From the NCBI GenBank assembly GCA_021826835.1, contig JAKAYH010000196.1, positions 1 through 5,322 of the forward strand: a DNA stretch of 5,322 nt, given 5' to 3'. Positions 5,232 to 5,322 of this stretch are shown one piece after another. How positions within the stretch are numbered: the stretch's first letter is position 1; each line of letters starts with the position of its first letter. Made by a program: the position numbers and the translations under genes. This stretch comes from Thermoplasmata archaeon. Lineage in GTDB: Archaea > Thermoplasmatota > Thermoplasmata > Thermoplasmatales > Thermoplasmataceae. The notes under the pieces are model-generated. The model was not told the DNA's origin. It searched no databases and was given only the letters and a program-made list of their open reading frames with translations.

Positions 5232-5248
5232 CTAAGAACTTTTTTCAT
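4889..5248. repeat. Inverted repeat (18-19 nt) bordering the IS110 remnant
   Basis: ATGAAAAAAGTTCTTTAGG on the + strand at 4889-4907 recurs on the - strand at 5248-5231 as ATGAAAAAAGTTCTTAGG, differing by one T. The left arm overlaps the last codons of the transposase remnant; the right arm abuts the point where transposase similarity ends. The arms are A-rich at one end, which lowers the significance a little. Confidence 0.6.
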
Positions 5249-5322
5249 TGACATCTAATAGTACCTTAAGAAAAAGTGCGTTGTGTAATTCCTCATTACA
5301 AAAAGACCTATTCAATCCTTAG
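5249..5322. other. Right edge, no supported feature
   Basis: The - strand frame that would continue the transposase upstream reads LNRSFCNEELHNALFLKVLL, with no similarity I recognise, and it is bounded by stops near 5321 and at 5232-5234. It may be the edge of another gene or remnant beyond the window. Confidence 0.4.

Noticed and set aside
1..5322. CRISPR array, CD-NTase, SIR2/ThsA gene or integrase
   Set aside because: I looked for regularly spaced repeats, the CD-NTase GS-x-DxD motif, SIR2/SLOG/macro motifs and tyrosine or serine recombinase motifs and saw none in the window.

Overview
The window looks like an archaeal chromosome segment of roughly 38-40% GC, probably a euryarchaeote and perhaps Thermoplasmata, although that lineage guess is weak. 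Four things point this way. The tRNA 3' end at the left edge carries no encoded CCA. The promoters are TATA-type, next to GGAG/GGTGA ribosome-binding sites. A 56-residue AbrB-type protein has the typical archaeal wording 'TKTSKRGTSLR.TLPKEV'. The transposase remnant on the right is of IS110 type.

Layout. Positions 1-27 are the end of a tRNA gene cut by the window edge. Positions 183-3412 hold a + strand cluster of four genes: a tRNA-guanine transglycosylase (TGT)-like protein, a QueC-like ATP-dependent 7-deazaguanine enzyme, a TIR-like protein with a 43-residue N-terminal extension, and a four-helix membrane protein of the SLATT/DUF4231 type. Converging on it from the - strand is a second TIR protein, close to the ThsB family of Thoeris (3578-4123). 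Positions 4124-4663 hold no confident gene, only frame-broken traces that may come from an old transposase. At 4664-4834 (-) is the small AbrB-like regulator, and at 4887-5231 (-) the C-terminal stump of an IS110-family transposase bordered by an unusual 18-19 nt inverted repeat.

How the genes may work together. A QueC-like plus a TGT-like ancillary pair is the signature of type IV CBASS, where the pair accompanies a CD-NTase. No CD-NTase is present here. A TIR protein stands directly downstream of the QueC-like gene with an ATGA overlap, and a SLATT membrane protein follows. I infer a TIR-based relative of type IV CBASS. In this model the TIR protein senses infection and makes a nucleotide signal, the QueC/TGT pair acts on the TIR protein or another partner through 7-deazaguanine chemistry, and the SLATT protein executes by disrupting the membrane. 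The second TIR gene could be another input to the same effector or an orphan Thoeris-like gene. Family assignments rest on motifs I can read; the combined system is an inference that no homology search here has tested.
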